Part shown: positions 54,076-61,722 of the stretch, piece after piece
Layout: every line of letters begins with the position of its first letter
Position numbering within the stretch: the first letter of the stretch is position 1
Translations under genes and position numbers: made by a program
Assembly: GCF_001314995.1 (NCBI RefSeq)
Contig: NZ_CP012938.1
Span: 2,418,001 to 2,482,000 of the forward strand
Origin: Bacteroides ovatus
Lineage (GTDB): Bacteria > Bacteroidota > Bacteroidia > Bacteroidales > Bacteroidaceae
Length of the DNA stretch: 64,000 nt
Direction: 5' to 3'
Notes under the pieces: generated by a model
The model's input: the letters and a program-made list of their open reading frames with translations, nothing else
Databases searched by the model: none
What the model was told of the DNA's origin: nothing

Positions 54076-54248
54076 AACGTCCGTTATCCAAATCACAAAT
54101 AGTTTGCATCAGCCTGCTTTGGTTGGCGCTTTGCTATCTAGTTCTGACAAAAGCCGAACGAATTGACGGGATGACGGTGGTAATGCTTGGCATTTCGGCA
54201 GCATTAGTATTTATTCCTGTCTATAAGTCGATCAAAAAGAACAAATAA
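54072..54248 (+). CDS. 58-residue membrane protein overlapping the end of maeB
   Basis: The ATG at 54072 overlaps the maeB stop (ATGA) behind AGAGGAGGTAA, a strong ribosome-binding site. The product has a basic start (MKRPLSKSQ), two hydrophobic segments (residues about 10-25 and 38-52) separated by 'TKAERIDG', and a basic end (YKSIKKNK). It looks like a two-helix hairpin inner-membrane protein with both ends inside. The function is unknown. Four-base coupling to maeB and a terminator directly after it make it a likely real gene, though it is below the size used by many gene finders. Confidence 0.75.
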   Translation: MKRPLSKSQIVCISLLWLALCYLVLTKAERIDGMTVVMLGISAALVFIPVYKSIKKNK

Positions 54249-54268
54249 ATATCTTTTTTCCTATTTTT

Positions 54269-54310
54269 AATGCGATAAAATATCAAATTTGATGTTTTAT
54301 CGCATTTTTC
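54269..54310 (+). terminator. terminator after maeB and the small membrane gene
   Basis: AATGCGATAAAATATC and GATGTTTTATCGCATT form a long AT-rich stem followed by T residues. It ends the maeB transcript just before the gdhA promoter. Confidence 0.8.
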
Positions 54311-54321
54311 TTTATAAAATG

Positions 54322-54352
54322 TTTGCTAGTTCAATTTTTATCTTTACTTTTG
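54322..54352 (+). promoter_or_regulatory. promoter of gdhA
   Basis: TTTG (54322-54325), 19 bp, TACTTTTG (54345-54352) is an exact match to the Bacteroides consensus. The start codon is at 54496, so the leader is about 135 nt, long enough for a regulatory RNA structure, though none is clear by eye. Confidence 0.85.
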
Positions 54353-54495
54353 CAACCGAAAATAAATATCCGATGTACCCATACGCAGATGTGCAAATCT
54401 GCTATATAGCACAAAAGCACATAGTCAAACGGTATATTAGCAAATTGTCAAATTAGCACTTTATTTATATCAACCAATTAAAGAAAAAAAAGATT

Positions 54496-55830
54496 ATGAA
54501 TGCAGCAAAGGTATTAGACGATCTGAAAAGAAGATTTCCCAATGAACCGGAGTATCATCAAGCAGTAGAAGAAGTACTTTCTACTATTGAAGAAGAATAC
54601 AACAAACATCCGGAGTTTGATAAAGTAAACTTGATCGAACGTTTGTGTATTCCTGATAGAGTATATCAGTTCCGCGTGACTTGGATGGATGATAAAGGTA
54701 ATATTCAGACCAATATGGGTTACCGTGTTCAGCACAACAACGCGATCGGCCCTTACAAAGGCGGTATCCGTTTCCACGCATCTGTAAACCTTTCTATCTT
54801 GAAGTTCCTTGCCTTTGAACAAACATTCAAAAACTCACTGACTACTCTGCCAATGGGTGGTGGTAAAGGTGGTTCCGACTTCTCTCCTCGTGGAAAGTCA
54901 AATGCTGAAGTAATGCGCTTCGTACAGGCATTCATGCTGGAACTGTGGCGTCACATCGGTCCTGAAACTGACGTTCCTGCTGGTGACATCGGTGTTGGTG
55001 GCCGCGAAGTAGGTTTCATGTTCGGTATGTATAAAAAACTGGCTCATGAATTTACCGGAACATTTACAGGTAAAGGCCGCGAATTCGGTGGTTCACTGAT
55101 TCGTCCGGAAGCTACAGGTTACGGTAACATCTACTTCCTGATGGAAATGTTGAAGAGAAAAGGAACTGACTTGAAAGGTAAAGTTTGTCTGGTTTCTGGT
55201 TCTGGTAACGTTGCTCAATATACAATCGAAAAAGTAATCGAACTGGGTGGTAAAGTAGTTACTTGCTCTGACTCTGACGGTTATATCTACGATCCGGACG
55301 GTATCGACCGCGAAAAACTGGATTATATCATGGAACTGAAGAATCTGTACCGTGGCCGTATCCGTGAATACGCAGAAAAATATGGTTGCAAATATGTAGA
55401 AGGAGCTAAACCTTGGGGTGAAAAATGTGATATCGCTCTTCCTTCTGCTACTCAAAATGAATTGAACGGTGACCACGCTCGTCAGTTGGTAGCAAACGGT
55501 TGTATCGCTGTATCTGAAGGAGCTAACATGCCTTCTACTCCAGAAGCTATCAAAGTATTCCAGGATGCAAAAATCCTTTATGCTCCGGGTAAAGCTGCTA
55601 ACGCCGGTGGTGTATCAGTATCAGGTCTTGAAATGACTCAAAACTCTATCAAATTAAGCTGGAGCGCTGAAGAAGTAGACGAAAAGCTGAAGAGTATCAT
55701 GAAGAATATCCACGAAGCTTGCGTTCAGTACGGTACAGAAGCTGACGGATACGTAAACTATGTGAAGGGTGCTAACGTAGCCGGATTCATGAAGGTTGCT
55801 AAAGCAATGATGGCACAAGGTATCGTATAA
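54496..55830 (+). CDS. gdhA: NADP-specific glutamate dehydrogenase
   Basis: The 444-residue enzyme is the hexameric GDH used for ammonium assimilation: 2-oxoglutarate plus ammonia plus NADPH gives glutamate. Key residues are visible in 'GPYKGGIRFHASVN' and 'TTLPMGGGKGGSDFSPRGKS' (substrate Lys), 'DVPAGDIGVGGREVGFM' (catalytic Asp) and the nucleotide fold 'KVCLVSGSGNVAQYTIEKVIELGGKVVTCSDSDG'; Ser-Asp after the fold fits NADP(H). Codon use is strongly biased (GGT, GCT, AAC), as expected of a highly expressed gene. A strong promoter and a classical terminator isolate it as a single-gene unit. Confidence 0.97.
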   Translation: MNAAKVLDDLKRRFPNEPEYHQAVEEVLSTIEEEYNKHPEFDKVNLIERLCIPDRVYQFRVTWMDDKGNIQTNMGYRVQHNNAIGPYKGGIRFHASVNLSILKFLAFEQTFKNSLTTLPMGGGKGGSDFSPRGKSNAEVMRFVQAFMLELWRHIGPETDVPAGDIGVGGREVGFMFGMYKKLAHEFTGTFTGKGREFGGSLIRPEATGYGNIYFLMEMLKRKGTDLKGKVCLVSGSGNVAQYTIEKVIELGGKVVTCSDSDGYIYDPDGIDREKLDYIMELKNLYRGRIREYAEKYGCKYVEGAKPWGEKCDIALPSATQNELNGDHARQLVANGCIAVSEGANMPSTPEAIKVFQDAKILYAPGKAANAGGVSVSGLEMTQNSIKLSWSAEEVDEKLKSIMKNIHEACVQYGTEADGYVNYVKGANVAGFMKVAKAMMAQGIV

Positions 55831-55865
55831 TCAGCAAAAGATATATAAGCTATAGTTTATTTAAA

Positions 55866-55905
55866 AGCTCCCGTCTTCCGTGAAGGAAGTGCGGGAGTTT
55901 TTTTA
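55866..55905 (+). terminator. terminator of gdhA
   Basis: CTCCCG-TCTTCC and GGAAG-TGCGGGAG form a GC-rich stem with a GTGA loop, followed by eight T: a textbook intrinsic terminator. Confidence 0.92.
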
Positions 55906-55989
55906 TGCAATAAAAAGATGTACGACACCCGGGTGTCAGCACAATAATCTTTGTAGAAAAATAAATAGCAGACAATACACACACAATTC

Positions 55990-56025
55990 ATAGTTATTCT
56001 CTATCTTTAGATAGAAATTATCTGT
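55990..56025 (+). promoter_or_regulatory. OxyR-like operator upstream of the catalase gene
   Basis: ATAG (55990), CTAT (56001), ATAG (56011) and CTGT (56022) reproduce the OxyR pattern ATAG-N7-CTAT-N7-ATAG-N7-CTAT, except that the middle gap is 6 and the last tetramer has one change. The site ends at the TTTG of the promoter, the usual place for an activator. Catalase genes of Bacteroides are known to be OxyR-controlled. Confidence 0.65.
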
Positions 56026-56056
56026 TTGACAAGCGAGCAAAAGAAGCCTATCTTTG
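56025..56056 (+). promoter_or_regulatory. catalase promoter
   Basis: TTTG (56025-56028), 20 bp, TATCTTTG (56049-56056) matches the Bacteroides consensus, 79 bp before the start codon. Confidence 0.8.
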
Positions 56057-56134
56057 TTATATATTATAAACCCCGGATGAAAGAATAAAAGGAAACAGTC
56101 TGCTTATACTTGTATCCGACTAAAAAATCTATTT

Positions 56135-57595
56135 ATGGAAAAGAAAAAACTTACTGCAGCGAACGGTCGTCCTATCGCTGACAATCAAAACTCGCAAACC
56201 GCAGGTCAACGCGGACCTGTAATGTTACAAGATCCCTGGCTTATAGAGAAGCTTGCCCATTTTGATCGTGAAGTAATTCCTGAAAGACGTATGCACGCTA
56301 AAGGTTCGGGAGCTTACGGTACGTTTACTGTCACCCATGACATTACAAAGTACACCCGTGCTGCTATTTTCAGTAAAGTCGGAAAACAAACAGAATGTTT
56401 TGTCCGTTTCTCCACCGTAGCCGGAGAACGTGGAGCTGCTGATGCAGAACGTGACATCCGTGGTTTTGCTATGAAATTCTATACGGAAGAAGGTAACTGG
56501 GATTTGGTGGGTAACAACACTCCTGTATTCTTCTTACGTGATCCGCTTAAATTTCCGGATCTGAATCATGCCATCAAACGAGATCCGAAAACCAATATGC
56601 GTAGCCCGAACAGTAACTGGGACTTCTGGACGCTTTTACCGGAAGCATTACATCAAGTTACTATCACTATGAGTCCGCGTGGTATTCCTTATTCATATCG
56701 CCACATGCACGGATTCGGCAGTCATACTTATAGTTTTATCAATGCAGAAAATCAACGTATTTGGGTTAAATTCCATCTGCGTACCTTGCAGGGTATCAAG
56801 AATCTGACAGACCAGGAAGCAGAAGCAATAGTTGCTAAAGATCGCGAATCTCATCAACGTGATCTCTTCGAGAGCATCGAAAAGGGCGATTATCCGAAAT
56901 GGTTATTCCAGATTCAGTTAATGACGGAGGAAGAAGCGGACAACTATCGTATCAACCCGTTTGACCTGACTAAAGTATGGCCGCACAAAGATTTCCCTCT
57001 ACAAGATGTTGGTGTCCTTGAACTGAACCGCAACCCGGAAAATTATTTTGCTGAAGTGGAACAAGCTGCTTTCAACCCGATGAATATTGTAGACGGTATC
57101 GGTCTGTCTCCCGACAAAATGTTACAAGGTCGTTTATTCTCTTATGGCGACGCACAACGTTATCGTCTAGGGGTGAATGCTGAACAAATCCCGGTCAACA
57201 AGCCTCGTTGTCCTTTCCACGCCTATCATCGTGACGGTGCTATGCGCGTAGACGGTAACTACGGTGCTACCAAAGGGTATGAACCGAACAGTTACGGCGA
57301 ATGGCAGGATTCTCCTGACATGAAAGAACCGCCTCTTAAAGTTACCGGTGAAGTTTACAACTACAATGAACGGGAATATGACGACGATTATTATAGCCAA
57401 CCGGGCGACTTATTCCGATTGATGCCGGCTGAAGAACAACAATTATTGTTCGAAAATACAGCCCGTGCCATGGGAGACTCCGAATTGTTTATCAAACAAC
57501 GTCATGTGCGCAACTGCTACAAAGCCGATCCTGCATATGGAACAGGAGTTGCCAAAGCGCTGGGTATTGACTTACAAGAGGCTTTGAAAGAATAA
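56135..57595 (+). CDS. katA: heme catalase (monofunctional, small subunit)
   Basis: The 486-residue enzyme converts hydrogen peroxide to water and oxygen. The distal His lies in '[28 protein letters not shown]' (about residue 54), the distal Asn in '[17 protein letters not shown]' (about 127), and the proximal heme Tyr in '[14 protein letters not shown]' (about 337). The length and the '[24 protein letters not shown]' opening are those of the small-subunit, NADPH-binding group (clade 3). It is a single-gene unit with its own promoter, an OxyR-like site and a terminator. It detoxifies peroxide during oxygen exposure of this anaerobe. B. fragilis names its homologue katB, so the symbol is a family name here. 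Confidence 0.97.
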   Translation: MEKKKLTAANGRPIADNQNSQTAGQRGPVMLQDPWLIEKLAHFDREVIPERRMHAKGSGAYGTFTVTHDITKYTRAAIFSKVGKQTECFVRFSTVAGERGAADAERDIRGFAMKFYTEEGNWDLVGNNTPVFFLRDPLKFPDLNHAIKRDPKTNMRSPNSNWDFWTLLPEALHQVTITMSPRGIPYSYRHMHGFGSHTYSFINAENQRIWVKFHLRTLQGIKNLTDQEAEAIVAKDRESHQRDLFESIEKGDYPKWLFQIQLMTEEEADNYRINPFDLTKVWPHKDFPLQDVGVLELNRNPENYFAEVEQAAFNPMNIVDGIGLSPDKMLQGRLFSYGDAQRYRLGVNAEQIPVNKPRCPFHAYHRDGAMRVDGNYGATKGYEPNSYGEWQDSPDMKEPPLKVTGEVYNYNEREYDDDYYSQPGDLFRLMPAEEQQLLFENTARAMGDSELFIKQRHVRNCYKADPAYGTGVAKALGIDLQEALKE

Positions 57596-57615
57596 TCTGC
57601 TATCACTTTCCTCTA

Positions 57616-57655
57616 CAGGTACTCCTTCTTCCCAAAGAAAGAGTACCTGTTTTCT
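57616..57655 (+). terminator. catalase terminator
   Basis: CAGGTACTC and GAGTACCTG pair with an inner CTTCTT/AAGAAA match, followed by a T-rich run. Confidence 0.85.
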
Positions 57656-57673
57656 TATACCCCATAAGGTATA
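57656..57673 (+). promoter_or_regulatory. hip operator 1
   Basis: TATACCCCATAAGGTATA is a palindrome of the form TATACC-N6-GGTATA. Its centre is exactly 41 bp from that of operator 2. Confidence 0.75.
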
Positions 57674-57696
57674 ATTCATAAATCTACAACTAAATT

Positions 57697-57714
57697 TATA
57701 CCCTAAAGGGTGTA
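57697..57714 (+). promoter_or_regulatory. hip operator 2, over the -33 region
   Basis: TATACCCTAAAGGGTGTA has the same dyad with one change in the last arm. It covers the place where the -33 element of the hip promoter should be, 17-34 bp before the -7 box. Confidence 0.78.
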
Positions 57715-57731
57715 AAATAGAAAATTTACAT

Positions 57732-57739
57732 TATCTTTG
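57732..57739 (+). promoter_or_regulatory. -7 element of the hipBST promoter
   Basis: TATCTTTG fits TAnnTTTG and overlaps operator 3 by two bases, so binding of the repressor would block polymerase. The hipB start is only 18 bp further, giving a very short leader. Confidence 0.65.
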
Positions 57740-57755
57740 TACCCAAAAGGGTATA
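57738..57755 (+). promoter_or_regulatory. hip operator 3, between -7 box and start codon
   Basis: TGTACCCAAAAGGGTATA has the same dyad as operators 1 and 2. It lies between the -7 box and the ATG at 57758, so it would cover the transcription start. Confidence 0.78.
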
Positions 57756-57757
57756 AT

Positions 57758-57976
57758 ATGAACGATAAATCATTATCAGAATACGTCAAGCAAATGCGTA
57801 AAGAACATAACTTGACCCAAGTAGAGCTGTCCGAAAAATCAGGAGTCGGGTTACGTTTTGTACGCGAACTCGAACAGGGGAAACAGACTTTGCGTCTTGA
57901 TAAAGTAAATCAAGTGCTTAGTCTCTTTGGAACGGAAGTGGGTGTTGTACCAATAAGTAAATTCAACAAGCTATGA
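57758..57976 (+). CDS. hipB: HipB-like helix-turn-helix antitoxin/repressor
   Basis: I start at ATG 57758; an upstream TTG would add seven residues encoded by operator sequence. The 72-residue protein is a single XRE/Cro-type helix-turn-helix ('LSEYVKQMRKEHNLTQVELSEKSGVGLRFVRELEQGKQTLRLDKVNQVLSLFG'), with a short beta tail 'TEVGVVPI' like the dimerising strand of E. coli HipB. It should repress its own operon through the three operators upstream and help hold the kinase in an inactive complex. It overlaps hipS by 4 bp (ATGA). Confidence 0.9.
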   Translation: MNDKSLSEYVKQMRKEHNLTQVELSEKSGVGLRFVRELEQGKQTLRLDKVNQVLSLFGTEVGVVPISKFNKL

Positions 57977-58299
57977 GACAAGCACTCATATACAACCAAG
58001 ACCAGTTGGCAGGATTGCTTACAGAAGATGAAAATGGCTATACCTTTCAATATGATACAGCCTACATTAAATCCAGCGATGCGGAATCTATCAGCCTCAC
58101 ACTGCCAATCTCGGAAAAGCCATATACAAGTCTAATATTATTCCCATTCTTTGACGGTCTTATTCCTGAAGGCTGGCTTTTAGATATTGCTGAAAAAAGT
58201 TGGAAGATAAATCGACGTGACCGTATGTCACTACTGCTTGCCTGTTGCAAAGATTGCATCGGTGCAGTTAGTGTGATTCCCATCTTAAATAAAGAATAA
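57973..58299 (+). CDS. hipS: HipS-like protein (separate HipA N-terminal subdomain)
   Basis: The 108-residue product corresponds to the N-terminal subdomain 1 of HipA: 'YNQDQLAGLLTEDENGYTFQYDTAYIKSSDAESISLTLPISEKPYTSLILFPFFDGLIPEGWLLDIAEKSWKINRRDRMSLLLACCKDCIGAVSVIP'. In E. coli HipBST systems this part is a separate small protein and acts as the antitoxin, while HipB is the DNA-binding partner. The size fits (about 100 residues there). The stop TAA overlaps the start of hipT by one base (TAATG), so the three genes are coupled end to end. Confidence 0.88.
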   Translation: MRQALIYNQDQLAGLLTEDENGYTFQYDTAYIKSSDAESISLTLPISEKPYTSLILFPFFDGLIPEGWLLDIAEKSWKINRRDRMSLLLACCKDCIGAVSVIPILNKE

Positions 58300-59237
58300 T
58301 GATGAGCAGATGCCTATATTGTTATCAGGAACTTGGCGAGGGAGAAACTGATTTTCACCCTCAATGCGGAAAGAAAATATTTGGGAGCAAAACAGTTCCT
58401 CTCCTACCTTATACAAAAGCGGATATTAAGCAACTTGCCGAACAAGTCATACGCTCACAAACCACACTTACAGGAGTGCAAGCAAAATTGTCTCTCGATA
58501 TATCATCGTCCCCCAACCAACCGCAACGCTTTACTATCGTTGGTTTATGGGGACGTTATATTCTCAAACCGCAAACGGAACAATTTAAATACATGCCTGA
58601 AGTTGAGGATTTAACGATGCATCTTGCCGAATTGGCTAAAGTGAACGTTGTCCCTCATTCATTGATTCGTTTTGCCGATGGCGAATTGGCCTATATCACT
58701 AAACGCATAGATAGAACCGCAAAGGGTGAAAAGTTGCCAATGGAGGATATGTGCCAGCTCTCGGAACGCCTCACAGAGTATAAATATAAAGGCTCTTATG
58801 AAAAGATAGCAAAGATAATTATGCAATATTCCTCTGTGCCAAAACTTGACGTAATAAATTTCTGGGAACAAGTCGTTTTCTCATGGCTGACCGGAAATGC
58901 GGATATGCATCTGAAAAACTTTTCACTTTATAGTCAGCGTAAAGGCTATTATTCACTGACCCCGGGATATGACATGATCTCTACGGCACTCCTCATGCCG
59001 GAGGACACTGAAGAATTGGCTTTGACACTTAATGGAAAAAGACGCAAAATCAAGCGTTCTGATTTTGAAGTTGCCATGAATAGTTGCAGTTTAGAGAAAA
59101 AGATCATAGACAACCTATTTTCTAAATTTACCAAAGTTGCCGAGAAATGGTTAGAGTTCATAGATATTTCTTTCTTGCCTAAAGAAATGAAGCAACAGTA
59201 CAAGCTGATTATAACAAGGAAGTTAGATTTATTATAA
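58299..59237 (+). CDS. hipT: HipT-like serine/threonine kinase toxin with N-terminal zinc-finger-like motif
   Basis: This 312-residue HipA-type kinase lacks subdomain 1, which is encoded by hipS. Kinase motifs are 'TLTGVQAKLSLD' (residues 56-67, the loop that carries the autophosphorylated Ser pair in HipT and Ser150 in HipA), Lys 90 in 'YILKP', Asp 202 and Asn 207 in 'GNADMHLKNFSLY', and Asp 225 in 'GYDMIST'. The loop has Thr 56 and Thr 58 where E. coli HipT has two Ser. The first 25 residues carry C5-x2-C8 and H20-x2-C23, a likely zinc finger absent from E. coli HipT. HipA kinases phosphorylate aminoacyl-tRNA synthetases; the target here is unknown. Confidence 0.88.
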   Translation: MMSRCLYCYQELGEGETDFHPQCGKKIFGSKTVPLLPYTKADIKQLAEQVIRSQTTLTGVQAKLSLDISSSPNQPQRFTIVGLWGRYILKPQTEQFKYMPEVEDLTMHLAELAKVNVVPHSLIRFADGELAYITKRIDRTAKGEKLPMEDMCQLSERLTEYKYKGSYEKIAKIIMQYSSVPKLDVINFWEQVVFSWLTGNADMHLKNFSLYSQRKGYYSLTPGYDMISTALLMPEDTEELALTLNGKRRKIKRSDFEVAMNSCSLEKKIIDNLFSKFTKVAEKWLEFIDISFLPKEMKQQYKLIITRKLDLL

Positions 59238-59410
59238 AAACAGTGCTGGGATTTAAAAAAGAATAATTCATTTATAACATTAATTTTAAAAAGGCGCTAA
59301 TTTTATTGAATTACTTAAGTGATGAAGTACTGCATTTCAAAAAAGAAACTTAACTTTGCAACCAAGTTTTATAAAAGAGACTGAATTAGTAAACTAAAAA
59401 GGAAAATCAA

Positions 59411-60538
59411 ATGAAAATTAAGACTTTAATAGCCTATTTCATCTTTACATGTGCAATATCTTCCTGCATACAGGATGAAGCATTAAATTCAGAAGCAGCC
59501 ATTGATGTTTGTTCAGGCGATGATGTGCAATTGGCAAATATCGATGCAGATTCTAAAGTAATCAATGTATATGTAAATAAAGGAGCCGACCTTTCCAAAC
59601 AAAAATTAGAATTTACACTTCCACAAGGAGCTACAATTAAAGTAAATACTCCAATAACTGGAGATACTGAATCTACCTATGATTTCAGCGAAGAACCGCA
59701 CTCCCGTAAATTCACTGTTACATCAGAAGACGGTCAATGGCAGCCTGTTTATACCGTTAATGTGATTTTAGCGGAATTACCTACCCTTTTCAAATTTGAA
59801 GAATTACTGACAACCTCCAGTGAATACGATACATTTTACGAATTTACACCTGCAACCTCACAAGAAATATCTAAAGTATTACAATGGTCAAGCGGTAATC
59901 CCGGTTTTAAATTAACGGGTATGGCTAATTCTAGAATAGATTACCCAACAGTACAAGTTGCAAATGGTTTTAAAGGTAAGGCTGTAAAGCTAGAAACTCG
60001 TAATACTGGAGATTTTGGTGCAATGGTAAAAATGTATATTGCTGCTGGAAATTTATTTATCGGGACATTTGAAGTAGAAAATGCACTGACAAATCCTAGA
60101 AAAGCAACGAACTTTGGTTTTCAATTTTATAAACATCCCATAGCACTTAAAGGATATTATAAATTTAAAGCTGGGGAAGTTTATTCTGTAGAAGGACAGC
60201 CACAAACCGGAAAAAGGGACAAATGTGATATTTATGCTGTTATGTATGAGGCAGAAAATAATTCTATCATGCTTAATGGTGATAACGTATTTAACTCTGA
60301 TAAATTGGTATTATTAGCACGAATAGAACCTGAAGATATTGTTGAATCAGATGAATGGAATGAGTTTACTATACATTTCGAATCAGTAAAAGGACGAGAA
60401 ATTGACGATACGAAACTACAAAACGGTAAATATAAATTAGGTATTGTACTATCATCCAGCGTAGATGGCGCCTATTTTAGAGGAGCTGTCGGTAGCACTC
60501 TATACGTTGATGAGCTAGAACTTATTTGTAAAGAATAA
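59411..60538 (+). CDS. PCMD-domain lipoprotein (putative carbohydrate metabolism domain)
   Basis: The 375-residue lipoprotein has lipobox ISSC (Cys 19), an immunoglobulin-like N-terminal part (about 30-125, 'SKVINVYVNKGADLSKQKLEFTLPQGATIKVNTPITGD...YDFSEEPHSRKFTVTSEDGQWQPVYTVNV') and a C-terminal PCMD-type sandwich (about 140-375, 'FGFQFYKHPIALKGYYKFKAGEVYSVEG', 'GSTLYVDELELICKE'). PCMD domains are found in Bacteroidetes surface proteins and in fimbria-like or glycan-binding settings, but their role is unproven. The gene is AT-rich compared with the PULs. A TAACTTTG box at 59351-59358 may be its -7 element. It precedes the beta-barrel gene by 13 bp. Confidence 0.8.
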   Translation: MKIKTLIAYFIFTCAISSCIQDEALNSEAAIDVCSGDDVQLANIDADSKVINVYVNKGADLSKQKLEFTLPQGATIKVNTPITGDTESTYDFSEEPHSRKFTVTSEDGQWQPVYTVNVILAELPTLFKFEELLTTSSEYDTFYEFTPATSQEISKVLQWSSGNPGFKLTGMANSRIDYPTVQVANGFKGKAVKLETRNTGDFGAMVKMYIAAGNLFIGTFEVENALTNPRKATNFGFQFYKHPIALKGYYKFKAGEVYSVEGQPQTGKRDKCDIYAVMYEAENNSIMLNGDNVFNSDKLVLLARIEPEDIVESDEWNEFTIHFESVKGREIDDTKLQNGKYKLGIVLSSSVDGAYFRGAVGSTLYVDELELICKE

Positions 60539-60551
60539 AAAAACTAATACA

Positions 60552-61334
60552 ATGAAAAAATATCAATCAATCAATATTATAGTTGTGCTGCTATTTGTAA
60601 GCATATTCACAGCTCAAGCACAGGAAGAAAGAAATCAAGGTATCATCTGGTCTTATCTACATGGATGGGAATATGGAATAAAGGCCGGTTTCAGTATTGG
60701 TGGGACTTCACCATTACCTCTACCAAAAGAAATCCGTAAAATTGATAGTTATGCGCCAGGAATCGCAATTTCAATTGAAGGTAATGCGACTAAGTGGTTC
60801 GATCCCAAATGGGGGATGACTGTAGGAGTACGACTTGAAAATAAGAATATGACCACCGAAGCTACCGTAAAAAATTACGGTATGAAAATTATTAATACTA
60901 ATGGTGGAGAATTACAAGGATTATGGACAGGAGGAGTAAAGACCAAAGTTAAAAATTCATATCTGACAATTCCGGTAGTTGCTAACTATAAGATAAGCAA
61001 CCGTTGGAAATTGTCTGCAGGCCCATACATATCATACCTCATCGAAAGGGGATTCTCCGGACATGTATACGACGGTCATTTACGTACCCCAGACCAAACT
61101 GGCTCACGAGTAGTTTTCTCTGGGGAAAGCATAGCTACCTATGATTTCTCCGAAAATCTCCGAAAATTCCAATGGGGACTACAACTAGGCGGTGAATGGA
61201 GAGCATTTAAACATCTAAATGTATACGCCGACTTAACGTGGGGGTTGAATGATATTTTCAAAAAAGATTTTGATACAATCTCATTTGCCATGTATCCTAT
61301 TTATTTGAATATAGGATTTGGATATGCATTTTAG
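60552..61334 (+). CDS. outer-membrane beta-barrel protein (PorT/OmpA-like barrel)
   Basis: The 260-residue protein has a signal peptide ending TAQAQ and alternating hydrophobic strands: 'WEYGIKAGFSIGGTSP', 'GMTVGVRLENKNMTTEATVKNYGMKI', 'SYLTIPVVANYKISNRWKLSAGPYISYLIE', 'FQWGLQLGGEWRAFKHLNVYADLTWGLNDIF' and the terminal 'PIYLNIGFGYAF' with final Phe, the usual outer-membrane insertion signal. It matches the PorT-like 8-strand barrel group. It is co-transcribed with the PCMD lipoprotein, so the two may form a surface pair. The function is unknown. Confidence 0.85.
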   Translation: MKKYQSINIIVVLLFVSIFTAQAQEERNQGIIWSYLHGWEYGIKAGFSIGGTSPLPLPKEIRKIDSYAPGIAISIEGNATKWFDPKWGMTVGVRLENKNMTTEATVKNYGMKIINTNGGELQGLWTGGVKTKVKNSYLTIPVVANYKISNRWKLSAGPYISYLIERGFSGHVYDGHLRTPDQTGSRVVFSGESIATYDFSENLRKFQWGLQLGGEWRAFKHLNVYADLTWGLNDIFKKDFDTISFAMYPIYLNIGFGYAF

Positions 61335-61372
61335 TATATTGTTATATTAAACGATCCAAATATTGTGTCAAT

Positions 61373-61405
61373 AAAAAACTACGAGAATTCTTCTCGTAGT
61401 TTTTT
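61373..61405 (+). terminator. terminator of the PCMD/beta-barrel operon
   Basis: AAAAAACTACGAGAA and TTCTCGTAGTTTTTT form a perfect stem with a three-base loop and a T run. Confidence 0.88.
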
Positions 61406-61662
61406 CATTTATGTATGGGCTAAATCAATAAATACAGGAGTAGTGTCTAAGAAAAATGGACGTCTCAATAGACCAACACTCATAACATATAATTTAATTA
61501 CGGTACATTCTTCATCTACACCTTAAACTTCATACCCTAGAATAACTATCAACAACTACAAAAATCCCTCCACTCATTTATTCTTCAGATGATAATAAAG
61601 AACAAGAGTGAAGGGAAATAAAACTAAATTATATTGTAACCATACTATTTTCCGCCACGCCA

Positions 61663-61693
61663 ATTTTATCGGCTGTCTTTCAGCCGATAAAAT
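61663..61693 (-). terminator. terminator of the second IS66 transposase gene
   Basis: ATTTTATCGGCTG and CAGCCGATAAAAT form a perfect 13-bp stem with a five-base loop, 30 bp beyond the transposase stop. Confidence 0.82.
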
Positions 61694-61722
61694 AAAAATG
61701 CCCGTAAGAAAATATTTTTGTT

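Larger units (their letters stand above)
61335..61722. other. intergenic region and probable left end of the second IS66-type element
   Basis: This region holds the terminator of the beta-barrel gene (61373-61405), about 230 bp of AT-rich DNA without a gene, then GTAACCATACTATTTTCCGC at 61636, which could be the IS end because IS66 ends start with GTAA, and a hairpin at 61663-61693. The right end of the element is outside the window, so neither the inverted repeat nor the target duplication can be verified. Confidence 0.5.
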
